Part shown: in pieces, positions 1 through 7,486 of the stretch | Layout: every line of letters starts with the position of its first letter | Position numbering within the stretch: the stretch's first letter is position 1 | NCBI GenBank assembly: GCA_030446485.1 | Contig: JAUJNF010000005.1 | Coordinates: 1-64,000 of the forward strand | DNA from: Thermoleophilaceae bacterium | Lineage (GTDB): Bacteria; Actinomycetota; Thermoleophilia; Solirubrobacterales; Thermoleophilaceae | DNA length: 64,000 nucleotides | Direction: 5' to 3' | Notes under the pieces: model-generated | What the model saw: only the letters and a program-made list of their open reading frames with translations | Database searches by the model: none | Told to the model about the DNA's origin: nothing | Translations under genes and position numbers: made by a program

Positions 1-160
1 GCCGGAGCTTCGTAGGGCCATATCCCTCCACTCCTCTTGATGCGTACGGCTATGTGGGCGACACCATAGCGTCTGCCGCGGCTGCGCGGCACCGGCGAGG
101 GGTTCGCACTCACGTCTAGAATCCCCCGGAGAGCCATGCTGGACGATCCCCTCAGACCCG

Positions 161-1153
161 ATGCCGAACCTTCCGAAGCCAAGGCTGCGGCGTGCGGGTC
201 GTCTGCGCGACGCTCACGCCCCGGCCCCTAACGTCGAGCCGCGCGTCGAGGTCGTCACGCACGGCGGCCTGCGCTGGATCAACATCGAGAAGCCCCTCCC
301 CGCCGACCAGGCCTGGCTCGAGGAGCACTTCGAGTTTCACCCGCTCGACTACGAGGACGTCATGTCCCGCAACCAGCGGCCGAAGATCGACGAGTACCCC
401 GACTACCTGTTCGCGGTGCTCCACTTCCCGGTGTTCGACAAGACCGTGGGCCGCCTGAACGCGGGCGAGCTCGACATGTTCATCGGCCCGGACTTCCTGC
501 TCACGATTCCCAACGAGCGCCTGCAGCCCGTCGAGTACCTGTTCGAGCGCTGCCGGTCGTCGGACGAGGCTCGGGCCGAGCTCTTCGAGAAGGGTCCCGG
601 CTTCCTGCTCTACAAGATCGTCGACGACTGCTTCGACTACTGCTTCCCGATGCTGCGCAAGATGGGCAACAAGCTCGAGCGGATGGAGGACGACATCTTC
701 GAGGGACGCTCCGAGGAGGTCGTGCGCGACATCTCGAACGTCAAGCAGGAGATCATCAACTTCCGCAAGATCATCCGGCCACAGCGCTCGGTGCTGCGCG
801 ACCTTGAGCGCAACAAGCAGCGCTACCTGGCCGAGGACCTCGACATCTACTTCGACGACATCGTCGACGCCTCCGAGCGGATCTGGGACATGCTCGAGAA
901 CTACAAGGAGGTGGTCGAGGCGCTCGAGGACACCAACGAGTCGGTGCTGTCACACCGGACCAACGACGTGCTGCGGGTGCTCACCACGATCTCGGTGATC
1001 ATCCTGCCGCTCACGCTGATCGCCTCCCTCTGGGGGATGAACGTGCGGGTGCCGGGCCAGGACGAGTCCGCGCCGTTCTACGCGATCGTCGCGGTGCTGG
1101 TGGCGCTACTGGTGGGGTCGCTCGCCTACTTCCGCCGGCGAGGCTGGTTGTAG
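161..1153 (+). CDS. corA: CorA-family magnesium/divalent cation transporter
   Basis: This is a 330-residue inner-membrane channel protein of the CorA family, which carries Mg2+ (sometimes Co2+/Ni2+) into the cell. The N-terminal two thirds is the soluble alpha/beta and long-helix domain. Two membrane segments lie near residues 273-291 and 307-325. The signature GMN of the pore loop is at residues 292-294, and the tail is basic (FRRRGWL), as in the family. No ribosome binding site precedes the ATG at 161. A better one (GGAGAG at 128-133) precedes an ATG at 136 in another frame, so the N-terminus is uncertain. The 3' end overlaps the convergent glycosyltransferase gene by 48 bp. Family assignment is secure; ion specificity is not visible. 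Confidence 0.93.
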   Translation: MPNLPKPRLRRAGRLRDAHAPAPNVEPRVEVVTHGGLRWINIEKPLPADQAWLEEHFEFHPLDYEDVMSRNQRPKIDEYPDYLFAVLHFPVFDKTVGRLNAGELDMFIGPDFLLTIPNERLQPVEYLFERCRSSDEARAELFEKGPGFLLYKIVDDCFDYCFPMLRKMGNKLERMEDDIFEGRSEEVVRDISNVKQEIINFRKIIRPQRSVLRDLERNKQRYLAEDLDIYFDDIVDASERIWDMLENYKEVVEALEDTNESVLSHRTNDVLRVLTTISVIILPLTLIASLWGMNVRVPGQDESAPFYAIVAVLVALLVGSLAYFRRRGWL

Positions 1154-2227
1154 CGCCGGAGCGGGGCGGCGGAACACTCCAGAGGCTCGAAGCTCCAGCA
1201 CTCCTCGGCCCTCCGGATAGAAGCGTGGTCGCTTGGCGCGCCATTCATGCCGGCGGTCGGGCGAGATCCCGCGCCGGGCGATGGTGTCGCCGACCATCAC
1301 CGACGGGCGTCGCGACAACCACCACGGGCTGGCAAAGCTCTCGAAGTTGTGCCGATAGGCCCACGAGACATGCGCCTGCACGGGCTGCCGGTGTCTGAGA
1401 CCGTGGCGAAACCCCCGGATCGCGTCCAGGAATCCTCTGTAGGCGACTCGGTGGAGCCGGTGGCCGTCGAGGACGCTGTCGATCAGTAGAGCAAGGAGAG
1501 CCCCGGCCGCGTGCCGGGGCCGCAGGTGCCTGGCCACCGTGTAGGCGAGGTTGCTTTTGTTCGAGCGGTAGGCGGTCTCGGGGAAGGGGGCGGGCGGACC
1601 GGGCCACTTGCCCGAGCGCTTTGCGTGAACAGCCACGACCTCGGGAAGATGGAGGTGCCGGTAGCCCCTGTCGAAGAAGCGAATCATGAAGTCGACCTCG
1701 TTCCCCCACACGAAGATCTCGGGGTCATAGCCACCCGTGCGCTCGAGCGCGTCGCGTCGAATCAGCACAGCACAGCCCCAGAAGCCGAGTAGGCCGGTGA
1801 TGTACTCGTGAAGGTCGAACCGATGGCATTCCTTGGAGCTCCGGACGCCGAAGGACACGAGGTCCGCCCGGTGGCGACCGGCCTCGGCCACGGCCTGCCG
1901 AAGGCCGTCCGGCGGCAGATGGCAATCGTCGTCCAGCGCCAGCACGTAATCCCCGCTCGCGATGGCGAAGCCGTCGTTCCAGCCACTGACTCCGGAGTTC
2001 CAGAGGCGCCGGACCACGCGTACCTCCGGGAACTCGGACGCCAGCATCTCGGCAGTCCCGTCGGTGGAGGCGTTGTCCACCACCACTACGTCGAGCTGGT
2101 CCGGATCGTAGGCGAGGTCCTCAAGGGTCCGGGTGAGGCTGAGGCGCAGCTCATCACGACGATCGAAGGCCAGGAACACGACGGTGACCGTCGGCCGCTC
2201 GTCATCGCTTGGCCCGGTCTCAGACAT
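1106..2227 (-). CDS. GT2 family glycosyltransferase
   Basis: A 373-residue GT-A fold glycosyltransferase of family 2. It has the N-terminal nucleotide-sugar fold with VVVVDNASTDGT near residues 47-58 and the metal-binding acidic cluster DDD at 99-101. The GGYDPEIFVWGNEVDF stretch is typical of rhamnosyl- or galactofuranosyltransferase-like members. The C-terminal 150 residues are basic and may contact membrane or polymer. I chose the ATG at 2227 (MSETG). A longer frame to 2281 would run into the divergent HIT gene, whose start has a clear Shine-Dalgarno. The acceptor is unknown; a role in surface polysaccharide is inferred from the many glycan genes in the window. Confidence 0.87.
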   Translation of the reverse strand: MSETGPSDDERPTVTVVFLAFDRRDELRLSLTRTLEDLAYDPDQLDVVVVDNASTDGTAEMLASEFPEVRVVRRLWNSGVSGWNDGFAIASGDYVLALDDDCHLPPDGLRQAVAEAGRHRADLVSFGVRSSKECHRFDLHEYITGLLGFWGCAVLIRRDALERTGGYDPEIFVWGNEVDFMIRFFDRGYRHLHLPEVVAVHAKRSGKWPGPPAPFPETAYRSNKSNLAYTVARHLRPRHAAGALLALLIDSVLDGHRLHRVAYRGFLDAIRGFRHGLRHRQPVQAHVSWAYRHNFESFASPWWLSRRPSVMVGDTIARRGISPDRRHEWRAKRPRFYPEGRGVLELRASGVFRRPAPALQPASPAEVGERPHQ

Positions 2228-2267
2228 CTGAGAACCGTAGCCGTGGCCCGCGGTCGAGGGGGCACTA

Positions 2268-2777
2268 GTGTCCGCGCTCATGTCCGAGCAGCGGCTGTGG
2301 GCGCCCTGGCGCCTCGACTACATCCAGGGCCCCAAGCCGGACGAGTGCATCTTCTGCTCGCGCCTTGCCGCCGCCGACGACGAGTCCGCCCACATCGTCC
2401 ACCGGGGCGAGGGCTGCTTCGTGATCCTGAACGCGTTCCCCTACAACAACGGCCACGTGATGGTCGCGCCCTACCGCCACGTCCCCTCGATCGAACAGCT
2501 GGAGGAGCCGGACCTGCTCGAGCTGATGACGCTGGCCCGCCGCACGCTTGCCGCCCTGCGCGCCGCCTACGGCCCCGAGGGCTTCAACCTCGGCATCAAC
2601 CAGGGCAAGATCGCCGGCGCCGGAGTGGAGGACCACGTGCACCTGCACGTCGTCCCCCGCTGGGGGGCCGACACCAACTTCATGCCCGTCATAGCCGACA
2701 CCCGCGTGCTCCCCCAAAGCCTGAAGGACTCGTACCGAGCACTGAAGGAAGCTTTCACGGAGACCACCAGCGCATGA
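2268..2777 (+). CDS. HIT-family protein (AP4A phosphorylase/hydrolase-like)
   Basis: A 169-residue histidine-triad nucleotide-binding protein. The HVHLHVV triad spans residues 123-129, with the middle histidine (H125) expected to be the nucleophile. CIFC at residues 27-30 and the N-terminal LWAPWR match the actinobacterial diadenosine-tetraphosphate phosphorylase/hydrolase subgroup. Such enzymes cleave nucleoside-phosphoryl bonds in the cytoplasm. The GTG at 2268 is preferred because GAGGGGG at 2256-2262 stands 5 nt upstream; an in-frame ATG lies at 2280. A heptamer repeat separates it from the downstream phosphomannomutase, with which it is probably co-transcribed. The exact substrate cannot be read from the sequence. 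Confidence 0.9.
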   Translation: MSALMSEQRLWAPWRLDYIQGPKPDECIFCSRLAAADDESAHIVHRGEGCFVILNAFPYNNGHVMVAPYRHVPSIEQLEEPDLLELMTLARRTLAALRAAYGPEGFNLGINQGKIAGAGVEDHVHLHVVPRWGADTNFMPVIADTRVLPQSLKDSYRALKEAFTETTSA

Positions 2778-2787
2778 GCCGGAGCCC

Positions 2788-2815
2788 GTCCGGCGTCCAC
2801 CGTCCACCGTCCACT
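2788..2815. repeat. Intergenic heptamer tandem repeat (copy 1)
   Basis: Four consecutive 7-mers between the HIT gene and the phosphomannomutase: GTCCGGC, GTCCACC, GTCCACC, GTCCACT. The last base is the first base of the downstream TTG start. The same heptamer recurs at 5232-5302, 43941-43967 and 44567-44594, always between genes. Confidence 0.85.
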
Positions 2816-4191
2816 TGAACGCCGTCGACCCCTCCATCTTCAAGGCCTACGACGTCCGCGGCCTCTACGGCGACCAGATCGACGAGGCCCTCGCCTACCG
2901 CATCGGCCGTGGCTTCGCGCGCGTGCTGGGTGAGCTCGAGGGCAAGGACCCGGCGGACCTGCAGGTGGGGCTCGGCCGCGACATGCGCCTCACGGCCCCG
3001 GCGCTCAGCGCCCGCTACCGCGAGGGGCTCCTGGACGAGGGCGCCTCCGTGACCGACATCGGCGAGGTGGGCACCGAGATGCTGTACTTCGCGGTGGGCT
3101 GGCGCGAGCTCGACGGCGGGCTGATGTGCACGGCCTCGCACAACCCGAAGCCCTACACCGGCGCCAAGTGCGTGCGCCGCGGAGCGATCGCCCTGTCGGG
3201 CGACGCCGGCATCGGTGAGCTACGCGAAATGGTGCTCACCGGCGACCCCGGGCCTCCCGCTGAGGTGCGCGGTGACCTGCGCGAGGAGGACGTGGCCGCG
3301 GACTTCCGGCAGGCGGCCAAGCGCTTCATCGATCCCTCGCGCGTGCGCCCGATCAAGGTCGTGCTCGACGGCGGCAACGGCATGGCCGGCCCGATGGTGG
3401 GGCCGATCCTGGACGAGCTGCCGATCGATCAGGTCCAGACCTACTGGACCCCCGACGGGAACTTCCCCGACCACGAGCCCAACCCGCTGCTGCCCGAGAA
3501 CCGCCAGTTCGTGGTCGACAAGCTGCTTGCGGAGGGCGCGGAGCTCGGCATCGCCTGGGACGGCGACGCCGACCGCTGCTTCTTCATCGACGACGCGGGC
3601 CGCTTCGTCGACGGCGACTTTCTCACCGCCCTGCTGGCGGAGTCGATCCTCGCCAAGGAGCCGAGCGCCGCGATTCTCTACGACGTGCGCGCGAGCCGGG
3701 CGGTGCGCGACACCGTCGAGCGCGCGGGGGGAACGGCCCACGAGAACCGCGTCGGCCACGCCTTCTTCAAGACCCGCATGCGCGACGAGGGCGCAGCCTT
3801 CGGCGGGGAGGTGTCGGGCCACTACTACTTCCGCGACTTCTACTGCGCCGACTCGGGCACGCTCCCGGCGCTGCTCATCCTCGAGCTGCTATCGGTGAAG
3901 GGCAGGCGCATGAGCGAGCTGCTCGCCCCCTATCACGAGCGCTACTTCATCTCGGGTGAGATCAACTCGACGGTGGCCGACCCGCAGGCCCGCATGGAGG
4001 AGATCGTGGCCGCCTATCCCGAGGGCCGCGTGGGCAGGCTGGACGGGGTGTCGGTCGACTTCGACGACTGGCACTTCAACGTGCGCCCGTCCAACACCGA
4101 GCCGCTCCTACGCCTGAACCTGGAGTCGCTCGTCTCCCCCGCGGACATGGCCGAGAAGCGCGACGCGCTGCTCGAGCTCATACGCCGCTGA
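2815..4191 (+). CDS. manB: Phosphomannomutase/phosphoglucomutase
   Basis: A 458-residue alpha-D-phosphohexomutase that interconverts mannose-6-P and mannose-1-P (and/or the glucose pair), feeding GDP- and other nucleotide-sugar synthesis. All four family signatures are present: the phosphoserine loop TASHNP at 106-111 (S108), the metal loop DGDADR at 249-254, the sugar-recognition loop GGEVSGHYY at 330-338, and the phosphate-binding RPSNTEP at 424-430. Length is normal. The start is a TTG directly abutting the heptamer repeat; no better upstream start exists and the protein begins with the expected PSIFKAYDVRG. The kinase-like gene follows after 4 nt. It fits the precursor supply needed by the glycan clusters. 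Confidence 0.93.
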   Translation: MNAVDPSIFKAYDVRGLYGDQIDEALAYRIGRGFARVLGELEGKDPADLQVGLGRDMRLTAPALSARYREGLLDEGASVTDIGEVGTEMLYFAVGWRELDGGLMCTASHNPKPYTGAKCVRRGAIALSGDAGIGELREMVLTGDPGPPAEVRGDLREEDVAADFRQAAKRFIDPSRVRPIKVVLDGGNGMAGPMVGPILDELPIDQVQTYWTPDGNFPDHEPNPLLPENRQFVVDKLLAEGAELGIAWDGDADRCFFIDDAGRFVDGDFLTALLAESILAKEPSAAILYDVRASRAVRDTVERAGGTAHENRVGHAFFKTRMRDEGAAFGGEVSGHYYFRDFYCADSGTLPALLILELLSVKGRRMSELLAPYHERYFISGEINSTVADPQARMEEIVAAYPEGRVGRLDGVSVDFDDWHFNVRPSNTEPLLRLNLESLVSPADMAEKRDALLELIRR

Positions 4192-4195
4192 GCCC

Positions 4196-5230
4196 GTGCG
4201 GAGTAACCCCGCGACGGGGACAGGGTCTCCTCCACCGGTGAGCGCACCGGAGACCACCATCGACCGCGCCGAGGAGCTGGCGGAGGGCATCCTCCCCGAC
4301 CGCACGCCCAAGAAGCGGATGCTGATCATCGTGAACCCGTACGCCACCACGGTGTCCGACCGCCTGAAGAGCCTCGTCGTGTACGCCCTGCAGGGCCGCT
4401 ACGACGTACACGCGGTCGAGACCCAGCGGCGCCGGCACGCCACCGAGCTGTGCCGCGAGGCGGCGGCCGAGGGCTATGACGTGGTGGTGGCCTTCGGAGG
4501 CGACGGCACCGCCAACGAGGCGGCCAACGGGCTCGTGGGCTCCGACACCCCTCTCACCGTGCTCCCGGGCGGGTCGACCAACGTCTTCTGCCGCACGCTC
4601 GGCATTCCCAATGATGTCGTGGACGCCACGGAGCACCTGCTGCTGATGGCCGACCGCTTCCGCCCGCGGCGGGTGGACCTCGGCCTGGCGGGGGACCGCT
4701 ACTTCGTGTTCGCCTGCGGCGCCGGCCTCGACGCTAGCGTGGTCGAGCGCGTGGACCGCCACCCGCGCCTGAAGGCAAGCCTCGGCGAGTGGTACTTCAC
4801 GTGGGCGGCGCTCAGCACCTTCAACCGCCGCTACCTGGTGCGCCCTCCACGCCTGCGCGTCGAGGTGGACGGCCGGGCCGTCGAGGGGGTCACGGCGATC
4901 GTTCAGAACTCAGACCCCTTCACGTACTTCGGCCGGCGGCCGATCCGGGTCTCGCCCGGAGCGAGCCTCGACAGTGCCAGCCTGTCCCTGTCGGTGCTCC
5001 GCCGGGCGACGCCGGTCGACGTGCCGAGCGTCCTCGGACGCGTCTTCTCGGACAGCGCCGAGCGCGTCCAGCGCCACCGTCAGATACAGGGTTTCCAGGG
5101 CGTGCGACGGGCGCGGATAACCGCCGTAGGAGACGACCCGTTCCCACTCCAGGTCGACGGGGACTACGTCGGCGAGTTCGGCGAGATGAGCTACGAGGTG
5201 AGGCCGGGGGGGCTTGTGGTGGTGGCCTGA
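4196..5230 (+). CDS. Diacylglycerol kinase family (YegS/DgkB-like) lipid kinase
   Basis: A protein of up to 344 residues with the DAGK catalytic fold: VNPYA near residue 46, the nucleotide-binding GGDGT at 101-105, and LPGGSTN at 123-129. These enzymes phosphorylate diacylglycerol or related lipids at the membrane face, and some act on polyprenol-type or ceramide-like substrates. The GTG at 4196 lies 4 nt after the mutase stop, which suggests coupling. The first 40 residues are low-complexity, however, and an internal ATG at residue 42 sits right before the conserved core, so the true start may be later. The lipid substrate is unknown. Confidence 0.88.
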   Translation: MRSNPATGTGSPPPVSAPETTIDRAEELAEGILPDRTPKKRMLIIVNPYATTVSDRLKSLVVYALQGRYDVHAVETQRRRHATELCREAAAEGYDVVVAFGGDGTANEAANGLVGSDTPLTVLPGGSTNVFCRTLGIPNDVVDATEHLLLMADRFRPRRVDLGLAGDRYFVFACGAGLDASVVERVDRHPRLKASLGEWYFTWAALSTFNRRYLVRPPRLRVEVDGRAVEGVTAIVQNSDPFTYFGRRPIRVSPGASLDSASLSLSVLRRATPVDVPSVLGRVFSDSAERVQRHRQIQGFQGVRRARITAVGDDPFPLQVDGDYVGEFGEMSYEVRPGGLVVVA

Positions 5231-5231
5231 G

Positions 5232-5302
5232 GGACGGTGGACGGGGGACGGGGGACGGGGGACGGGGGACCGGCCCGAACACCTGTCCACTGTGCACCGT
5301 CC
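5232..5302. terminator. Repeat-rich inverted repeat between convergent genes
   Basis: The gap between the lipid kinase (+) and the membrane protein (-) holds GGACGGTG at 5232-5239, a run of four GGGGGAC-like units, and the complementary CACCGTCC at 5295-5302. The arms could form a stem serving as a terminator for both strands. The motif is also the heptamer family found at three other intergenic sites. There is no U-tract, so the terminator role is a guess. Confidence 0.45.
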
Positions 5303-5314
5303 ACTGACCCTGCC

Positions 5315-7486
5315 TCAGCCCCCCGAACCCGCCGCGGCACCTCGCACCACCTCGAACAACAGCAGCTTCTTCCCGTCAAAGGCCCGTAGGAAGCGCAGCC
5401 CGGCGGCGTTGAAGAGCTCAGAGCGGGCGAACGGGAAGCGGGAGCCGCCAATCTCCACAGCGCCCGTGGTGGCCACCAGCACGTGGGTTACCTCGCGCGG
5501 GAGCCCCGCGAGGTTCGCCGCCGGGGCGAGGAAGAAGCGGCGTGCCGTGAGCGTCGCGCGGGTCGCCTCGGTGCGCCACGCGGGGGACTCGAGGTACGGG
5601 GCGCGGCCGTCGAGCCACCCGACGCGCCCGCTCACCGCGCTGATGCTTCCCTCCGTGTAGCCGTTCGCCAGGATCACCGCATCCTCCGGCAGCTCCTCAT
5701 CCATCCACTGATACGCCCGGTAGGCGGTCTCGGACAGACTCGGACCGACGGGCGCAAGGTTCTGCAGGCTCGCGGAGCGTCCGCCCGTCACGGGCGTCAG
5801 CCATACGAGGAGGGCGGCGCTCAGGAGCCCTGAGGCGATCACGTAGACGGTCGTCCGGGACCCCGGACGTACCCGCTCTCCAGCCGTGGAGGCCCAGCGG
5901 CTGAGGAGCCACCCAACCGTGGCCAGCAACCCGGCGAGCGCCAGCACGTAGTAGGGCAGAATTCGCTGCGGCCCGGCCCGCTCGGGCACATACTGGCCGT
6001 AAGCCGCGCACACCAGGCCGGCCAAGAGCACGATCCCGAGTCCGAGCAGGCCGATCGCGAGCGCCCCCTGCGCCCCAGCCGGCCCCCACCGCCCGCTGAG
6101 CGCCGCGACCATGAGCAGCAGGAGCAGTGCGAGGCCGATCTGGCTGCCGAGGCTCTGCATGTTCACCCCGCGATACGGGTAGCGCGCCTTGCGGTCGATG
6201 AAGAAGCGGCAGACGTCGGGCGGCGGCTTCCCGAGGTTGGCCGGCGCGTAGAGCGCGGCATGCAGTGTCCAGGTCGGATCGATGTCGGGGAACGGGACGA
6301 CATCCGTGGCAGCGTCCTCGGTCGGCTCGTCGAAGCCGGCTAGATGGGAGACCCGCTCGCCGCCGTCGCTGACGACGCTGAGGGCTCCCACGCACACCAC
6401 GAACGCGGCGGTAGCCATGGCCATCGTCCGTACTAGGGAGCCTGCGGGCGGTGCGTCCGCCGTGTCGGCCTCGCGCACAGTGTCCGCATCCGGGATCTCG
6501 GCTGACGAGCCTCTGACTGCGCGCCGTATGCGCTCAAGCGGAACCGCGCGAGAGGCGAGTATCGCCGCCCACAACGGCACGCTGATGAGCCACACCTCTG
6601 CGTGGGCCATGAGGGCGCAGGCACCGAGGATCGCGGCGAGCGCCGTCCAGCGTGCCGACCGCCGCTCGAGGCCCTCGTTGAGGAGCCAGCCCGACCACAG
6701 GACCAACAACAGCCCAAAGGCCTCGGGCCGATAGCTCACGAAGCGGTTGGCGATCTGGGGCGCTGCGATCGTTAGGAGCCCCGCGGTCCACGCCCACCAG
6801 GCAGGCAGCCAACGACGCCAAAGCGCGTAGGCGGCCACCAGCCCAAGAAGGACCATGAAGAAGCGATAGCGCTCGAGGAGCTCTAGGTCCGCACCCCCCG
6901 CCAGCTTCGCCGTGGCGGCACCGTGGAGCGTGGTGACCGCGTACTCGACTGGGAAGGGGCGCGTCCCCCCCCATTCCAGCCGCGTGTCCGGCAGGGAGTC
7001 CGCGGCCACCGTCTCGGTCACGAGATCCCAGTAGAACCACACGGTCGTTCCGCGCGGCAGGCCGCTAGAACGGGACACCTCGACGTGGGCGGCCACCACC
7101 GACAGCCACGCGGTCGTCGTCACTGCCAGCACGAGCACCGCCGGGACGATCGCCCGCCGGTCAAACCGGCTGGGCACGTATCGGACCACGGCACCAGCCC
7201 GCTCCCGAAGCGGCTCCAACCGGGACAGTGATGCCGGCCGGAGGCCGAGCCGAAACGTCGTCACAAGCGAGAGGACCATGACCGAGGCCCCGAAGGCGGG
7301 GGTCCCCAGGTGCCCCGTTACCAGCCCCGGGGTCGAGACGAGCACCGTCGCCGGCACCGCCAGTGCCAGCGAGATCGCGCCGCGCCGTGAAGCGCCGAGA
7401 CGCTCGGGCACCACCGCAAGCCCGAGCAGCCAGCCGGTGAGCCCGAAGGTCGTGGCCAAGGACAATCCGTCCCTCAGCGCGCTCAC
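5315..7486 (-). CDS. Large polytopic membrane protein, GT-C-like (paralogue A)
   Basis: A 723-residue integral membrane protein with roughly 12-15 hydrophobic segments and a C-terminal soluble domain, the architecture of GT-C glycosyltransferases that use polyprenyl-phosphate sugars. No signature proves the enzymatic role. The first extracytoplasmic loop carries SSGLPRGTTVWFYWD, and the C-terminal domain has ANGYTEGSISAVSGRVG followed by GWLDGRAPYL. Both are shared with the upstream neighbour and, more weakly, with the gene at 29997. I place the start at GTG 7486, which overlaps the neighbour's TGA in a GTGA junction and gives the same N-terminus as the paralogue. The longer open frame to 7924 is unlike any protein. 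Translation is probably coupled to 7483-9749. Confidence 0.75.
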   Translation of the reverse strand: MSALRDGLSLATTFGLTGWLLGLAVVPERLGASRRGAISLALAVPATVLVSTPGLVTGHLGTPAFGASVMVLSLVTTFRLGLRPASLSRLEPLRERAGAVVRYVPSRFDRRAIVPAVLVLAVTTTAWLSVVAAHVEVSRSSGLPRGTTVWFYWDLVTETVAADSLPDTRLEWGGTRPFPVEYAVTTLHGAATAKLAGGADLELLERYRFFMVLLGLVAAYALWRRWLPAWWAWTAGLLTIAAPQIANRFVSYRPEAFGLLLVLWSGWLLNEGLERRSARWTALAAILGACALMAHAEVWLISVPLWAAILASRAVPLERIRRAVRGSSAEIPDADTVREADTADAPPAGSLVRTMAMATAAFVVCVGALSVVSDGGERVSHLAGFDEPTEDAATDVVPFPDIDPTWTLHAALYAPANLGKPPPDVCRFFIDRKARYPYRGVNMQSLGSQIGLALLLLLMVAALSGRWGPAGAQGALAIGLLGLGIVLLAGLVCAAYGQYVPERAGPQRILPYYVLALAGLLATVGWLLSRWASTAGERVRPGSRTTVYVIASGLLSAALLVWLTPVTGGRSASLQNLAPVGPSLSETAYRAYQWMDEELPEDAVILANGYTEGSISAVSGRVGWLDGRAPYLESPAWRTEATRATLTARRFFLAPAANLAGLPREVTHVLVATTGAVEIGGSRFPFARSELFNAAGLRFLRAFDGKKLLLFEVVRGAAAGSGG

